Positions 1-10,944 of a stretch of DNA of 64,000 nt are shown here, one piece after another; the first letter of the stretch is position 1, and each line of letters starts with the position of its first letter. The DNA lies in assembly GCA_031763025.1 (NCBI GenBank), contig JASSKH010000002.1, positions 13,447,468 to 13,511,467 on the forward strand, given 5' to 3'. Source of the stretch: Macrocystis pyrifera. Its lineage: Eukaryota > Sar > Phaeophyceae > Laminariales > Laminariaceae. Both the position numbers and the translations under genes were made by a program. A model generated the notes under the pieces. That model saw nothing but the letters and a program-made list of their open reading frames with translations, searched no databases and was not told the origin of the DNA.

Positions 1-543
1 CGGAACTAACATACGCTCATGTCGTGCTTGAGGGGCGACAAAGGCGGAGCTTTTATGTAGGTGGTCTCCCACACTTTATTTTCCCAGATACCGCAGCCCG
101 CCACCCCCCGTAGTTACCATACGCTTCGCCGAATGAATCAAGCATAACGTCTGCCACAGTCGGCATGTTCTCTACGTTTCGCTTGGTCCTCGCCCCCCCA
201 TCCTATTTGTTCCTCGACTTACAGATTTGGGGAAGATGAGAACGAAAGACCTACTTCTCGGTGCCTCCGTGTTAGGGTCACTAGCCATACGTGGGCAGAT
301 CCTACCACGCTTGATCCGGCACGTTGTACAAATATATTGGTTATAGCAAGAAATAAGAGGCACCTGAGTTACGATGCACTACTCACTACCATGGGTTGCG
401 ATGTACTTAAAGCTAACGTAGTTTCGATGCGACTGTGACCAGACGCACCCGCCGAGAGACATGGCGGACGTACGGGCAATCAATTGCAACGACATTTGGG
501 ATTGACGGTCTATAAACATATTATGGATATATATATATATAAA
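1..543. other. Left flank without a recognisable gene
   Basis: No coding region or RNA gene is recognisable here. The only structure is an AT dinucleotide run around 525-543 that directly abuts the inferred 5' end of the Helitron-like element. Confidence 0.5.
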
Positions 544-1000
544 TACAACCATAATTACGATTTTTGGGGTCGTTGTCACTTGCTAGCTCTTGGCAGACAG
601 ACCGACTGATAGACAGCTCTTCGCAAACAGCCCTTCTTCTTTGAAACAACCGAACAGCCAAACAACCTTTCTTCCTTCTTTGAAACAGCCGAACAGCCAA
701 ACAACATTTCTTCTTTCTTCTTCACAAACTGCCAACCAATAGACAGCTCTTCAGAAGCAGCCCAATCGAGTCCAACTGACAACTGACTGAGGCACACGCC
801 AGCTAAGGACTTTCTAGAAGCTTCTATTGTTTGACCCGCTTTGACCCGGTCTTCTCTGCTTTGACCCATTTGACCCATTTGAAGCGCGTTTGACTCAAGC
901 CGTCTCAGCATGTCAAGCCCCCACACATCATTATTAACGACCTCTCTCTGGTCTCTCTATAGCCCCCACGTTTCCACCCACGACCGATCTACAGTACGTC

Positions 1001-4000
1001 ATGAACACCACGACCACCGCCGCCACAAAGTCTACCGCAAACTCTCGTACCTCGACGACTTCCGCCGGCGGCGGTTCGGCTCGCCGCACGGCGCCTAAAA
1101 GAGGCGTCACACCTTCGACGAACGGCAAAGGTGCAGCTGTCGGCGGCCAAGCTGCTGCTGTCGGTGGTGAACCTGCTGTTGCTGCAACCCCCGCCTCTGC
1201 CTTCTCCACGCCCCCGAAACACACATCCCCCTCGTCGAGAGGCGCGTGGTCCACGCCCTCTGGCAAGAGAGCGGCTACAACAAAGACCGACCTGGTGCCG
1301 GCAGTTCTTTGCGACCGGTGCACGGACCAGCACTTGGTGAAGAACTCCGCGCCTGGTGGGAAAAACGTGGCTTTCGCGACCTGCAAGGACCTCACGTGCG
1401 CTGGTGGCGGGATAATCCTGCACTGGGCTACAGACTGCGAGTTCTGTGCTCGTCCTATCAAAGAAGGCACTATCTCGTACTCCCTCGAGACTGCTGACGG
1501 TGGTGAGTGTCTTGGATCTGTTGTTGCATGCTGTCTGTTGCCAGTACGTTCTTCTGGGTTTTCATTGCCTTTTTGCATACAAACCTACCTCAAAGCGTTT
1601 TTTTTTTTTTTTGTACTCATCCATGCTCGTTCTTTCCCCATCGTTCGTTGCGTTGGCTCCTTACACAGTGCACGCGAACGCGCACATGCCCAACTGTTTG
1701 CGGGACGTGAACGAAGGAACGGAGGATTCAGCTGTCGTCGTCACCGCTGCACCGAACGACGTGAGTGCTGCTGCTACTGTGCTGCATTTTCGGTGCACAC
1801 GATTTCTGTGTGAACATGTTTTGGTGACCCTACGTACTCCTTTTGCTCGTTTTTGGCTGCTGCTGTTGCTGCTGTGATCGCCACGCCATGAGTGCTGCAG
1901 CTGTGCACCTGCTGCTCCTGTGTACTTGCTGCTGCTGTAGTGCTGCTGCGTTGTTGCCGTGCATCATGCTGGAAGTGTACATATTTATGGATCGTCAATA
2001 AAATTCCGTAGGTTTTGCGATGGCGGCATATCAGGGTACATGCTTTTTTTCTTCCTTATTTTCATATCGTTGCTATGCTGCCGTTGCTGCTGCTGCCAAC
2101 GCTGCGGCGATTCGTTGCAGCTTCTGCAGCAGCTGCTGCTGCTAATGCTGCCGTAATATCCACTGCATATTCGTATGTACTCGGATTACTGTTTTTCTTG
2201 GTCGTTTTGGTACCGAAATGGTGATGTTGGAACCTGAAAAAAAATATTTTATTCGTTTTGCTGCTGCATTTTTTGCGTGCATGTGCATAATGCTTTTTTT
2301 TTCTTTTTTGGCTTCGTTCTTTTCATGTCGTTGCTATGCTGCTGCTGCTGCTGTGGTGCTGCTGCGTTGTTGCCGTGTGTGTGTCTGTTCTTGACATGAA
2401 ACCGTTCTTTCTACCCGTCGAAATCTGTACATCATGCTGGACGTGATTCGTGTGTGTACATTGCCCTGTGTGTGTTTTTGTATCGTCAATGAAATTCCGT
2501 AGGTTTTGTTATTGCGGCATACCAAGGTGCATACTTTTTTTCTCCTTTCAAAATCGTTGCTCTGCTGCTGCTGCTAACGCTGCGGCTGGTGCTGCTGCTA
2601 CCAACGCTGCGGCGATTCGTTGCAGCTTCTGCTGCGGCATACCAGGGTACATGCTTTTTTTTTCTTGCTTATTTTCTAATGGTTGCTATGCTGCTGCTGC
2701 TGCCAACGCTGCGGCGATTCGTTGCAGCTTCTGCAGCAGCTGCTGCTGCCAATGCTGCCGCAATATCCACTGAATGTTCGTATGTACTCGGATTACTGTT
2801 TTTCTTGGTCGTTCTTGTACCCAAATTGTGTTACCTGAAAAAAAAAAACAAAATTAGTCGTTTTGCTGCTGCATTTTGTGCGTGCACTGAATGTTCGTGT
2901 GTACACGGATTACTGTTTTTGTTGGTCTTTTTTGTACCCAAATGGTGTTGGTACCAGAAAAAAGTACTTTAGTCGTTTTGCTGTTGCTTTTTTTTTTTTC
3001 TTTCTTGGCTTCGTTCTTTTCATGTTGCTATGCTGCTGCTGTGGTGCTGCTGCGTTGTTGCTGTGTGTCTGTCCTTGACATGAAACGTTATTTCTGCAGC
3101 ATCTGCTGCTGCTAATGCTGCCGCAATATCCACTGAATGTTCGTATGTACTCGGATTACTGTTTGTCTTGGTCGTTTTTGTACCTAATGGTGGTGTTGGT
3201 ACCTGAAAAATAATATTTTAGTCGTTTTGCTGCTGCATTTTTTGCGTACACTGAATGTTCTTATGTACACGAATTACTGTTTTTCTTGGTCGTTTTTGTA
3301 CCCAAATGGTGGTGTTGGTACAAGAAAAAAAACATTTAGTCGTTTTGCTGCTGCTGCGTTGTTGCTGTGTGTCTGTTCTTGACATGAAACCGTTCCTTCT
3401 GCAGCAGCTGATGCTGCTAATGCTACCGCAATATCCACTGAATGTTCCTATGTACTCGGATTACTGTTTATCTTGGTCGTTTTTGTACCTAAATGGTGGT
3501 GTTGGTAACTGAAAAATAATATTTTAGTCGTTGTGCTGCTGCATTTTTTGCGTACACTAAATGTTCGTATGTACACGAATTACTGTTTTTCTTGGTCGTT
3601 TTTGTACCCAAATGGTGGTGTTAGTACCAGAAAAAAAACATTTAGTCGTTTTGCTGCTGCATTTTTCTCTTTCCTTTTTTGGCTTCGTTGTTTTCATGTC
3701 GTTGCTTTGCTGCTGCTGCTGTGGTGCTGCTGCGTTGTTGCCGTGTTTGTCTGTTCTTACATGAAACCGTTCTTTCTGCAGCAGCTGCTGCTGCTAATGC
3801 TGCCGCAACATCCACTGAATGTTCGTATGTACTCGGATTACTGTTTTTCTTCGTTTTTGTACCCAAATGGTGGTGTTGGTACCTCAAAAAATATATTTTT
3901 TAGTCGTTTTGCTGCAGCATTTTTTGTGACAATGAATGTTCTTATGTACTCGGATTACTGTTTTTCTTGGTCGTTTTTGTACCCAAACGGTGGTGTTGGT

Positions 4001-5180
4001 ACCAGAAAAAAAAAAATATTTGAGTCGTTTTGCTGCTGCATATTTTTTTTCTTTTTTGGCTTTGTTTTCATGTCGTTGCTATGCTGCTGCTGCTGTGGTG
4101 CTGCTGCGTTGTTGCCGTGTTTGTCTGTTCTTGACATGAAACCGCTCTTTCTGCAGCAGCAGCTGCTGCTGCTAATGCTGCCGCAATATCCACTGAATGT
4201 TCGTATGTACTCGGATTACTGTTTTTCTTCGTTTTTGTACCCAAATGGTGGTGTTGGTACCTGAAAAAAAGTATTTTGGTCATTTTGCTGCTGCATTTTT
4301 TGCGTACACGGATAATTGTGTTTCTTGGTCGTTTTGTGGCGCTGCTGCGTTATTGCCGTACATGCTGGAATTTATTTTTGTGTTTATTACACATTGTGCG
4401 TGTGTACATATTTCTGTATCGTCAACGTTTTTTTTTTTGGTCGTGTTGCTGCGTTATTGCCGTACATCATGCTGGACGTGATTTGTGTGTGTATTACACT
4501 TGTGTGTGTACATATTTCTGTATCGTCAATGTTTTTTTTTGTCGTGTTGCTGCGTTGTTGCCGTACATCATGCTGGACGTGATTTGTGTGTATTACACTT
4601 GTGTGTATACATATTTCTGTATCGTCAATGAAATTCCCGTAGGTTTTGCGATTGCGGTAGACCAGGGTACATAGTTTTTTTCTTGCCTCTTTTCATATCG
4701 GTGCTATGCTGCTGCTGCTGCTGATGCTAAGCTGCTAGTGCTAATGCTGCCACAATATTCACTGAATGTTCGTATGTACTCGGATTATTGTTGTTCTTGA
4801 TCGTTTTCGTACCTAAATGGTCGTACAAATAATGAATTCTGCCCCTCTCCCCCCCTCTTCCGCCTCCCCCGCCATTCCCTGCACGCCACACCCGCCCCGT
4901 GCATCCTATGTTTTCTTCAATCAGGTCGGTGGCAAGTGCTACAACTGCCGCCTGACGGACTCCATAATCAAAGAAGGAGACATAATAATCAAGCGGAAAA
5001 AGACTCCCTTCCATTTCGCCTGCTCCAGGGCTTCCCGTAAACTGTACGTCAAGCAGATCGTCGTAATCCAGGACGAGCGGCACGCGAAAGTACGGTGCGA
5101 AGGCTAAGCTTGAGGAGGAGAAAAATGCCTCGAAACGCAAGGCGGTCTCCATCGACTTGCTCGGTTCGGACTCTGAGTAA
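1001..5180 (+). CDS. Helitron companion gene (ORF1): three-exon Cys-rich zinc-finger-like protein
   Basis: Exons inferred at 1001-1502, 1669-1760 and 4925-5180. Donor GTGAGT follows exons 1 and 2; acceptors are TTACACAG at 1668 and TTCAATCAG at 4924. The frame runs through: exon 1 leaves one base, the 92 nt exon 2 restores phase 0. The N-terminal ~90 residues are Ser/Thr/Ala/Gly-rich. A Cys-rich stretch follows (CDRC...TCKDLTC), then two similar modules of form CxxC-(~20)-H-x(2-3)-C. The first starts DCEFCARPIKEG and is completed by HMPNC in exon 2; the second is KCYNC...PFHFAC in exon 3. Such modules suggest zinc ribbon or treble-clef folds, possibly for DNA or protein binding; no function is known to me. 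A stop at 5105-5107 truncates the frame. One base shift would extend it through an acidic tail (LEEEKNASKR...LLGSDSE) to the TAA at 5178-5180, so a small indel is likely. Splice sites and coding frame are kept in the 59.4 kb copy, which supports the model. Confidence 0.65.
1761..4924 (+). repeat. Expanded CTG-rich second intron of the Helitron companion gene
   Basis: About 3.2 kb between exons 2 and 3, rich in (CTG)n/(GCT)n runs and T tracts. A unit of roughly 300-380 bp recurs. Its landmark word, AATGCTGCCGCAATATCCAC or a close variant, appears near 2140, 2755, 3115, 3420, 3795, 4170 and 4745, followed by a diverged block and another CTG cluster. The equivalent intron in the 59.4 kb copy (about 60074-61761) is about half as long, so the repeat changed copy number after the copies split. 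The many small ORFs across this stretch are low-complexity translations and are not taken as genes. Confidence 0.8.
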
Positions 5181-5779
5181 ATTCTACTACTGCACTCCCC
5201 CACCCCCGGTGCATTTCGACACCGTTGCTTGGTGCGGGCTTTTGTTGTCCCTCTCGTCGTTGCCTTTGGCGTTCGCCAAGATCCGACTTTTTCTGAAAGA
5301 GACCGTTCGCTTTTATAGCTATTACTCCGGACGTTGTTCTGGCGTGATCTTTTGCGTTGTTAGCAAAAGAAACAGTTGACTTTGGCGTGTGCCAAGATCG
5401 ATTTTATTTTCGGCATCCTACTTCAGGTGTCGTCAACTTAGCTTTTTTTTCGAGAGACACCGTTTGTGGACGTGCGGCTCCGGGCTTTTTTTGTCCCTGT
5501 CGTCGTTGTCTTGGTTCTCAAGCAAACGTTCGACTGATTTTTTCTGCATTCACCTTGGGGCGTCGTGCACTTGTGCGTTTTTAGCGGAAGACAGTTTGTG
5601 CACGTGAGTCTGATATATTGTTTGAGTCGTACCTCTCGCCAAGGTCTGGCTGCTTTTCTGCACGTTTCGGTGTCTCGGGCCATCGCTATAGCAAAGGATA
5701 CCGGCTTCTACGTTCTACCTTGGGTGTGTGCTCGGGGTGTGTTCTCTGCAAATAAAAAAAAACTTACCATCAACTGGGT
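5181..5779 (+). promoter_or_regulatory. Intergenic spacer of the Helitron, putative promoter of the helicase gene
   Basis: About 600 bp between the companion gene and the Rep-helicase gene. It contains two or three diverged copies of a ~150 bp segment with the shared phrases GCCAAGATC, GAGACCGTT/GAGACACCG and CTCCGG, and a TATA-like CTTTTATAGC near 5310. The helicase ATG at 5780 follows an A-rich stretch (ATAAAAAAAAAC). The promoter role is inferred from position only. Confidence 0.3.
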
Positions 5780-8700
5780 ATGGCGAACAACCATCACTCT
5801 GGAGTTATGTCTTTCGGGGACCTCTCCGTCCGCACGCCGACTGAATACGTGTGTTCTGCCACGTCATTGAAGCATGCTCTGAACAAGTTGTGTCCGCACT
5901 GCCATGCTTGGACTTGGGCCGAAGAGTCTATTAACTGCTGCTCGAAAGGCACTTACGTCGTTGAACCTCTCCAAACATTACCGGAAGAAATTGCTTTGCT
6001 CTATCGGCAACGTGCTTTTGTTCAAAATCAACGTAAGTACAACGGTCTTTTCGCTTTCACTGCACTCGGTGCGTCTCCTTCCCCAACCTGGACTCAACCG
6101 TCGTACCCTAGCATGTTACAACTACATGGACGTGCCTATCACCGTATCATGGACTCCTTCCGCGGACCATACAATGAACGTACACCAGTCGTCAACAAAG
6201 CTCGAATGTACATATACGACGCGGTGATGATGCAGCAAGCGAACGATCTACAAGATATTAATATGGACTACGTTTCCACTCTTTCCACGTCTCTCAGCTC
6301 GCATAATTCATGGATATCCACATACAAGTCTGTTCTGTTAGAGATCAACGAAGCCGACCCACAAGACAACGTCGGTATAGAGTTCGCCCAGGTAACCAGA
6401 CAAACACATGGTTCTATCATTGGAGACGCGCCACCTCCGACTGGAAAAGAAATCGCTGCCCTCATCTTTAAAGACGACCCTGAAACACGTGCTAAGCGCT
6501 ATGTTTACACTTTCCCTCGATCTGGTCCAGCTGATGTTTGTGTTCGCCCAGGGTTTGTTCCATTGTGGACGCTTATGAATGAAAGCTTACAACATCCTCT
6601 TCTGTTCTTCCACGGGGAACCGGGATGGAGTCCAGGTTACTTCAAAGAATGTCCGAGCAAAAAATCTCAAACGTTATCTATTACGACAGATAAGCCAGTG
6701 AAGATATGGGTATACGCACGACAAAGACTACTTGCGAAAATGTCTTCCACAAGTTGTCTATAGTGGCCCAAGAATGGGCTTGCGACGCCTTTTCTCGACA
6801 GGAGGACAACATCCTAGATTTCATCGGATCTAACAGGTGCCAAAGAAGAATCACGTCGTTCAACGCTTCACAAGGCCGTCCGCAATTCTCCAACTGGCAA
6901 AAAAAATTGCCCACTTCGTTCCACGGTTCACCGGCAAACAGGAAAAGAAGGCAACTAGACGCCATGAGTGTTGTCACCAGGAAAGGGAAACCCCACCTTA
7001 TGATTACCATGACGTGCAATGGCAATTGGCCCTAGATACAAGACAACTTACTCCCTGGTCAAAGTGCTCTCGATCGACCCGAATTATGCAATCGCGTATT
7101 CAAAATAAAACTCAAACAGCTGATGCACGACCTCACAAGGAACCTCTTCGGCAAGGCAGAATACTACTTTACTGTCATCGAATTTCAGAAACGAGGACTC
7201 GTTCACGCTCATATTGTTGTCAAGTTTAAAGGTTTAAGTCCTGAGGCTAGGCACGAGGTTGATCAATGGATATTGGCTAATCTACCAGACGCACGCATCG
7301 CAAACGGCAAACTCCGCGAAATGGTAATAAAATACATGGTTCATAAAAAATGTAGGGACTTTAATCCAAACGCACCTTGCATGACGACTTGCAAAAAAAC
7401 TAACAAAAAATTCTGCTCCACGCATTACCCGCAACCTTTCCATGATCATACCACAACCAATGCTAGCACTGGGCGAGCGGAGTACAGACGCCTCAACAAC
7501 GGCGACAAAGCGACCATAAAACAAAAGAACGGGGAACGAATAACCGTGGAAACTGACATCGACAACCAACGGATCGTTCCTTACAACCCATTTCTACTAA
7601 TGAAATTTGACTGCCACATTTTGCTGCGACTTGGTAACAGCAAAAGCTGTAATTGCCTATCTCTACACGTCCTGTTTCAAAGGACGCGACATGGCCAAAG
7701 CGAAAATTCTGTTCGAAGGTAATGAAATTGAGGCATACAAGAGCATCAGGTACATAGCTCTGAAGCAATGTGGAGGATTTTTGGATACGCAATGCAATAC
7801 CGCACACCTAATGTCATACTGCTCTTCGTCCACCTTCAAGGAGAGCATATCGTCGTTCATGAAGAGGCCGACGACGATGTCCAACGTCGTACTAAAGCCA
7901 ACAAAAACGTTTGTGACCTCATGAAATACTTCGCTCGGCCTTCAGGCCCTCTCTATGACGACCTCACATTCCTAGAATATTTTGAGAACTACATTGTCCT
8001 ACCCAAAAAACGTGCCAAGAAAAGAAAAAACACCCACAACGACGAATCTGACGACAGCGACTCCGGCAGTGACAACAGCGACGATGAAAACATCAACATA
8101 GACCATAACAACAACGAAATCGACAAAGACCTTTACTGCAACTATGTTTACCCACGACAAAACTCCATGCGTCTGCAGAGCAAATTTCTGTAAACCTGGC
8201 GCGGGTGACGTGTGGTATCTTCGACTACTACTTCACCACATCGCTTCTTCTGGTTGGGAGGATATCCGCACAGTTCACGGCATTCTTTACGATACACACA
8301 ACGAGGCGGCTCGCCAACGCGGTTTGGTGCAAGATCACGACGCATTACAATATTGTTTTTGAAGAAGCCAATGATTTTTCTACACCGCGTGAGCTCAGAA
8401 CACTCCTGGTTACTCGTATCATCGCAGGTGCCCCCGCTTCATCCTTATGGGAATCTCACAGTTCTTGCCTCGATTCTGACTTCCGGTCTACCATGTCTGC
8501 TTCCGCAGCTCAACAAAGAGCATTACGCGATATTGACCTAATGCTCAGTAAGCACGGAAAAACTACAATTTCCGTCGGACTTCCTGCTGTTGAACACGAC
8601 AACTCTGAATACGACAGACTACTTCATGCCTTCGACAAAGACGACATGCGCCAGCAAGCTGACGACCTCATACCCAAATTAAACGCCGAACAACGCCTGG

Positions 8701-10625
8701 TTTTCGACGCTGTTTCATCCTCCATAGAATCTCGCAGAGGTGGTATTTTCATGGTTGATGCCCCCGCTGGTTCAGGTAAAACGTTCACAATGTGCGCTCT
8801 TACTGCTGACCTACGAGCTAGCGGGAAACTCGTCCTCTGCACTGCTTCCACTGGCATTGCCGCTTTACTTTTGCCTGGCGGTCTCACCGCGCACTCGACT
8901 TTCAAGATCCCGTTCGGCAACAACTTAACCGAAGGTTCTTCATGTAACGTCAAGTCTGAAAGCGAGCGAGCTCAAGTTCTTCGTCGGGCGGACCTTATTA
9001 TTTGGGACGAAATTCCTATGAGCAACAAGTTTGCTCCAGAAGCACTTGATCTTACAATGAGGGACTTGCGCAGAAATAACAAACCTTTCGGCGGTGCTAC
9101 CGTCCTCTTTTCCGGCGATTGGAGACAAGTTGGCCCCGTCATTCCCTTCGGAACGCCTCACGACGTTGTCAATGCCGCTTTCATTTCTTCTTATCTGTGG
9201 AAACATGTCCAGCGCTTCCGTCTCATCCAGTCCATGCGAGACCGCTTCGATAAACCATACTCTTCAACAGTTCGCGCTATTGGTGAAGGCAAAATCGCGC
9301 CTATAACTCTTCCAGATGAGTCAATAGTTATCCCACTGCAACATACCGTCGACGAACATTCCACGTGTACTATTACTGGTGTTACCGACTTCGAACACCT
9401 CATTGATTTCGTGCATCCAGACCTTCTTACTGCAGACCCCGCTCTTTTCGCAGACCGGGGCATACTAGCACCTACCAACGTAAGCATTGATCAGATTAAC
9501 AACCATGTCCTCAACTTACTTCCGAACCGTTTGCACGCCCAGCTTAGTTCCAACCACCTCATCAAAGCCAATCCTAACGACATAGCTGAAGTTACCTCCA
9601 CAGAATTCCTTGAAGCAGTTGACGTCCCCGGCGTTCCTCCACACGAGTTAAATCTCAAGATCGGCTGTGTGGTCATGTTTATTCGTAATGTCAACTTCGA
9701 CTCTGGCATTGTTAACGGCCGAAAAGGGATTATTAGAGCGATCTCCCCTCGCGTTGTTGACGTCCAAGTAATCGCTGCTGGTTCCCCACTCGTTAAAATT
9801 CCTCCAATAACTTTCGAAGTCAAGGTTGGCACCAATGGCATCACCTTCCATCTACAACAATTTCCTCTCCGCGTCTGTTATGCTGTTACTATTAACAAAT
9901 CCCAAGGCCAAACGCTTTCTATCGTTGGACTTGATCTTCGAGATGACGTTTTCTGCCACGGCCAGCTGTACGTTGCCTTGAGCAGGACAACTGCTAGCGC
10001 AAACATTCGTTGTCTCGGACGACCTGAACGACTTATTAACGGCGTTCCTCATGCTGCCAACTGCGTTTACGATCAATTTATTTGGGCTGCTACGGGTGAG
10101 AGCATTCCTACCTTCAGCGCCCTACTCTACCACCCGCCAAACTTTACCTCTAACAAATTAACTTCTTCTCGCCATCCTCGCGTTTCCGGACCTTCCTGGA
10201 TACCTATCGACGAAATAGGTGACGGCGCGTGCCTTCTACGCGCTATATCCAGGTCTGTGTATCACGACCCTGAACTTCACTATCAAGTAAGGCAACAAAT
10301 TGTTTCCCACATTTCCCAAAATCACGATTGTTTGTTCCTACACATATCCAACGGGTTCAATAGCGAACAGATCCACATTCTGGGCCTCTCGCCTCGTTAC
10401 TACAGCAGCCTGGAAGACTATTTACATATCATGTCTCATCCAAACTCCTATGCTGGCTACATCGAAATCCCGGCCGCCCAGCAATTGTACAACATTTCCA
10501 TAACCGTTGTCGTTGCCGGCACTGCTGCTTTCCCTCCTGTCCCAAACCCTCCTTTAGACAACAGCCTGTATGTCGTATACCATACACATGTCATGCACTA
10601 CTCCACTCTCTCCCCGCACTATTGA
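5780..10625 (+). pseudogene. Helitron Rep (HUH endonuclease) - Pif1 helicase - OTU gene, broken
   Basis: The product would nick and unwind DNA for rolling-circle transposition. Domains in order: N-terminal Helitron zinc motif (CPHCHAWTWAEE then CC, from 5896); conserved Helitron N-region (FVQNQRKYNGLFAF; VNKARMYIYDA); HUH motif 1 as TCNGNWP (7012-7032); HUH motif 2 FQKRGLVHAHIVV (His codons 7204 and 7210); tyrosine motif YLYTSCFKGRD (7658-7690); a basic/acidic linker near 8010-8110; Pif1 helicase; C-terminal OTU. Apparent breaks: frameshifts near 6700, 7618, 7760, 8165 and 8345, and an in-frame TAG at 7033-7035 directly after motif 1, where the family usually has Glu. In the tyrosine motif the second catalytic Tyr of two-Tyr Helitrons is Ser (7670). 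The start at 5780 is the first ATG before the zinc motif. Frameshifts could in part be sequencing errors; the domain assignment is secure. Confidence 0.88.
8205..10625 (+). CDS. Open helicase-OTU portion of the Helitron protein
   Basis: An 806-codon open stretch. Codons before about 8349 are out of frame with the ancestral protein (the true frame upstream is read from 8144), so the authentic part starts at VFEEANDF. Pif1/RecD2-type superfamily 1 motifs: Walker A APAGSGKTF (8769-8783, residue ~189), Walker B LIIWDEIP (near 8994), GDWRQVGPVIP (near 9115), INKSQGQTL (9891-9917) and LYVALSR (near 9967). The C-terminal OTU cysteine-protease fold has DEIGDGACLLRA with catalytic Asp/Cys near residues 673 and 676 and HVMHYSTL with a candidate catalytic His at residue 798, close to the end. 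OTU proteins cleave ubiquitin-like conjugates; OTU fusions are known in some Helitron groups. All glutamines in this long frame use CAA or CAG, and the frame ends with TGA. Confidence 0.9.
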   Translation: MTCGIFDYYFTTSLLLVGRISAQFTAFFTIHTTRRLANAVWCKITTHYNIVFEEANDFSTPRELRTLLVTRIIAGAPASSLWESHSSCLDSDFRSTMSASAAQQRALRDIDLMLSKHGKTTISVGLPAVEHDNSEYDRLLHAFDKDDMRQQADDLIPKLNAEQRLVFDAVSSSIESRRGGIFMVDAPAGSGKTFTMCALTADLRASGKLVLCTASTGIAALLLPGGLTAHSTFKIPFGNNLTEGSSCNVKSESERAQVLRRADLIIWDEIPMSNKFAPEALDLTMRDLRRNNKPFGGATVLFSGDWRQVGPVIPFGTPHDVVNAAFISSYLWKHVQRFRLIQSMRDRFDKPYSSTVRAIGEGKIAPITLPDESIVIPLQHTVDEHSTCTITGVTDFEHLIDFVHPDLLTADPALFADRGILAPTNVSIDQINNHVLNLLPNRLHAQLSSNHLIKANPNDIAEVTSTEFLEAVDVPGVPPHELNLKIGCVVMFIRNVNFDSGIVNGRKGIIRAISPRVVDVQVIAAGSPLVKIPPITFEVKVGTNGITFHLQQFPLRVCYAVTINKSQGQTLSIVGLDLRDDVFCHGQLYVALSRTTASANIRCLGRPERLINGVPHAANCVYDQFIWAATGESIPTFSALLYHPPNFTSNKLTSSRHPRVSGPSWIPIDEIGDGACLLRAISRSVYHDPELHYQVRQQIVSHISQNHDCLFLHISNGFNSEQIHILGLSPRYYSSLEDYLHIMSHPNSYAGYIEIPAAQQLYNISITVVVAGTAAFPPVPNPPLDNSLYVVYHTHVMHYSTLSPHY

Positions 10626-10756
10626 AATATGCTATTCTTATTATTACGCTATATCGTTAGACGGATGTCATTCTTACTCTTGCGTCACCCGATCTTACGT
10701 TTCACATGACATTCTTACATAAACTTATTACATCCTTCACCGTTTTTTACACAACT

Positions 10757-10847
10757 ACATTTAGTTTGGTTGGCTTTGGGCTATTATCCCAATTGCAGCA
10801 TATAACTGCAATTGGCGTCATAGCGCAAAGCCTACTAAACTAAATGT
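10757..10847 (+). repeat. Helitron subterminal hairpin
   Basis: A long inverted repeat beginning ACATTTAGTTTGGTTGGC and ending in its near reverse complement (CTAAACTAAATGT), with inner arms around AATTGCAG/CTGCAATT. It lies 48 bp before the inferred 3' end at 10895. The 63.2 kb copy has the same hairpin with better-paired arms (63260-63363), whereas the 59.4 kb copy has lost one arm. In Helitrons such structures mark the 3' end where transfer terminates. Confidence 0.8.
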
Positions 10848-10944
10848 ATTTGTACAAGAAACGACGGAATACCCACTCCGAAGGAAAGCCTTGTACACAT
10901 ACATGGATATATAGAACTCCTTATAAATATCTCACTCTCTGAAC

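Larger units (their letters stand above)
544..10895 (+). mobile_element. Helitron-like rolling-circle element, long copy (two genes, decayed)
   Basis: The element carries a spliced companion gene (1001-5180), a Rep/Pif1-helicase/OTU gene (5780-10625) and a terminal hairpin (10757-10847). Its limits come from comparison with two related copies in the opposite orientation at 59356-62692 and 63212 onward. All three share the 3' end ...GAAAGCCTTGTA, and the 59.4 kb copy shares the 5' start TACAAC(C/T)ATAATTACG. Sequence outside these limits is unrelated between copies, and no target-site duplication is evident, as expected of Helitrons. The first and last five bases, TACAA and TTGTA, are complementary. 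The OTU domain and terminal symmetry resemble what is described for the Helitron2/HLE2 group; that assignment is inference. The helicase gene has several frameshifts and a stop, so this copy is probably not autonomous now. Boundaries could be off by a few bases. Confidence 0.85.

Noticed and set aside
2015..4481. Many Leu/Cys/Ala-rich ORFs up to 243 codons in 2.0-4.5 kb
   Set aside because: They are translations of the CTG/T-rich intron repeat, present in several frames and on both strands.
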